The notes beneath the pieces are model-generated. The model was not told where the DNA came from, did not search any database, and worked only from the letters and a program-made list of their open reading frames with translations. Made by a program: the position numbers and the translations under genes. 64,000 nt of DNA from JBAXPV01 sp037132075. Its GTDB lineage: Bacteria > Bacteroidota > Bacteroidia > Bacteroidales > CAIXZF01. The stretch covers positions 45,100 through 109,099 of the forward strand of contig JBAXPV010000013.1 in the NCBI GenBank assembly GCA_037132075.1, in the 5' to 3' direction. Positions 63,414-64,000 of the stretch are shown in pieces; the first letter of the stretch is position 1; each line of letters begins with the position of its first letter.

Positions 63414-63977
63414 ATGATCCAAATAAAGAATTTTGTTTTTAACCCCTTCCAATTAAATACTTACGTTTTGTTTGACGAAAGCAGGCAGGCTGTTATTATC
63501 GATCCGGGCTGTTATAACGAAGACGAAGCAAATCAACTTCTTGCGTTCATCGAGGAAGAACAATTAATTCCAGTTCATTGTTTGATCACCCATCCACATG
63601 TTGACCATTTATTGGGTTGTAATTTCGTTTTTAAAACTTTCAAACTCAAGCCTATAATGCATGAGACAGGAATGGAATTACTTATAAATGCCGTTCAATA
63701 TGGGAACATTTATGGGTTCAAAATGGAAGATGTTATCGTTCCGGATCAATTTTTAGAGGAAGGACAACCCATTCAGTGGGGCAATTCTAAACTGGATGTG
63801 CTCTTTACGCCCGGCCATGCTGATGGCAGTGTCTGTTTTCTAAATCGCGATGACGCCTTTGTGATCACCGGAGATGTTTTGTTCCATGAAAGCATTGGCA
63901 GGACTGACCTTCCTGGTGGAGACTCTGAAATGCTTATTAAAAATATTGTTACTGTTCAGGGGTTATTAACATGTTAA
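63414..63977 (+). CDS. Glyoxalase II-like metallo-beta-lactamase fold hydrolase, C-terminally truncated
   Basis: A 187-residue zinc hydrolase of the hydroxyacylglutathione hydrolase-like group. The front is complete: NTYVLFDESRQAVIIDPGC, HPHVDHLLG (HxHxDH), FTPGHADGSVCF, FITGDVLF-like sequence and GRTDLPGGD. Family members run about 25 residues further to a final PGHG that supplies a zinc-binding histidine. Here the frame leaves the family pattern after MLIKNI and stops at 63975-63977. No other frame to base 64000 restores the motif. It is a truncated gene or an assembly artefact at the window edge. Confidence 0.75.
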   Translation: MIQIKNFVFNPFQLNTYVLFDESRQAVIIDPGCYNEDEANQLLAFIEEEQLIPVHCLITHPHVDHLLGCNFVFKTFKLKPIMHETGMELLINAVQYGNIYGFKMEDVIVPDQFLEEGQPIQWGNSKLDVLFTPGHADGSVCFLNRDDAFVITGDVLFHESIGRTDLPGGDSEMLIKNIVTVQGLLTC

Positions 63978-64000
63978 CCAACCAAAGTTAGGGAATAAAT

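Overview
The window is a stretch of a Bacteroidota chromosome, probably an anaerobic or microaerophilic, Bacteroidales/Marinilabiliales-like lineage; I cannot name genus or species. The evidence is a type IX secretion sorting tail on a surface protein, two tandem DUF2723/GT117 membrane glycosyltransferases, a Bacteroidota-type LptE-TPR-SecG operon, family S46 and M49 dipeptidyl-peptidases, weak Shine-Dalgarno signals, and promoters of the form TTTG-N19-TAnnTTTG (clearest before tRNA-Arg and before the T9SS gene). No insertion sequence, prophage, integrase or CRISPR array was seen.

Layout. 1-4.0 kb: 3' part of carB, then a DUF4143-type ATPase. 4.2-18.4 kb: an accessory redox and signalling island. 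It holds a heptaheme NapC/ImcH-like cytochrome; a convergent set with a c-heme-motif sensor kinase, a sigma-54 response regulator and an archaemetzincin; an upstream operon for a HybA-like ferredoxin, a HybB/NrfD-like membrane subunit and two membrane-anchored GcvH-like proteins that lack the lipoyl lysine, one fused to a PstS-like periplasmic binding domain; then a hybrid kinase, an RsbW-like protein and a NapH-like ferredoxin. 18.4-27.4 kb: a decayed beta-helix gene, tRNA-Arg, a beta-CASP nuclease, an SDR with altered active site, metG, folB, gltX and tRNA-Gln. 27.4-39.3 kb: two GT117 proteins, an Ig-like lipoprotein, an ArsR regulator with a palindrome in its promoter, adenine deaminase, an amidohydrolase and a DUF4468 protein. 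39.4-46.6 kb: groESL, the sigma-54 activator/lptE/TPR/secG operon and a YdeP-like molybdoenzyme. 46.6-51.5 kb: M49 peptidase, gpsA and S46 peptidase in one operon. 51.8-64 kb: a carboxyltransferase without a biotin domain, a T9SS surface protein, a radical SAM protein, a 25-residue-repeat protein, class II ribonucleotide reductase, a small TauE/SafE protein, a TolB/BamA-like outer-membrane protein and a truncated metallo-beta-lactamase-fold gene at the right edge.

How the parts may work together. The most unusual content is the 4-18 kb island. The HybA/HybB-like pair and the heptaheme cytochrome are both of families that exchange electrons with menaquinone at the periplasmic face. The kinase carries its own c-type heme motifs in the periplasm, its partner regulator is a sigma-54 activator, and a plausible -24/-12 element lies before the cytochrome gene. 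I infer a respiratory branch whose expression is tuned by heme redox state or a heme-bound ligand. The anchored H-like domains and the PstS-like ligand-binding domain have no assigned role and are the best candidate here for an undescribed system.
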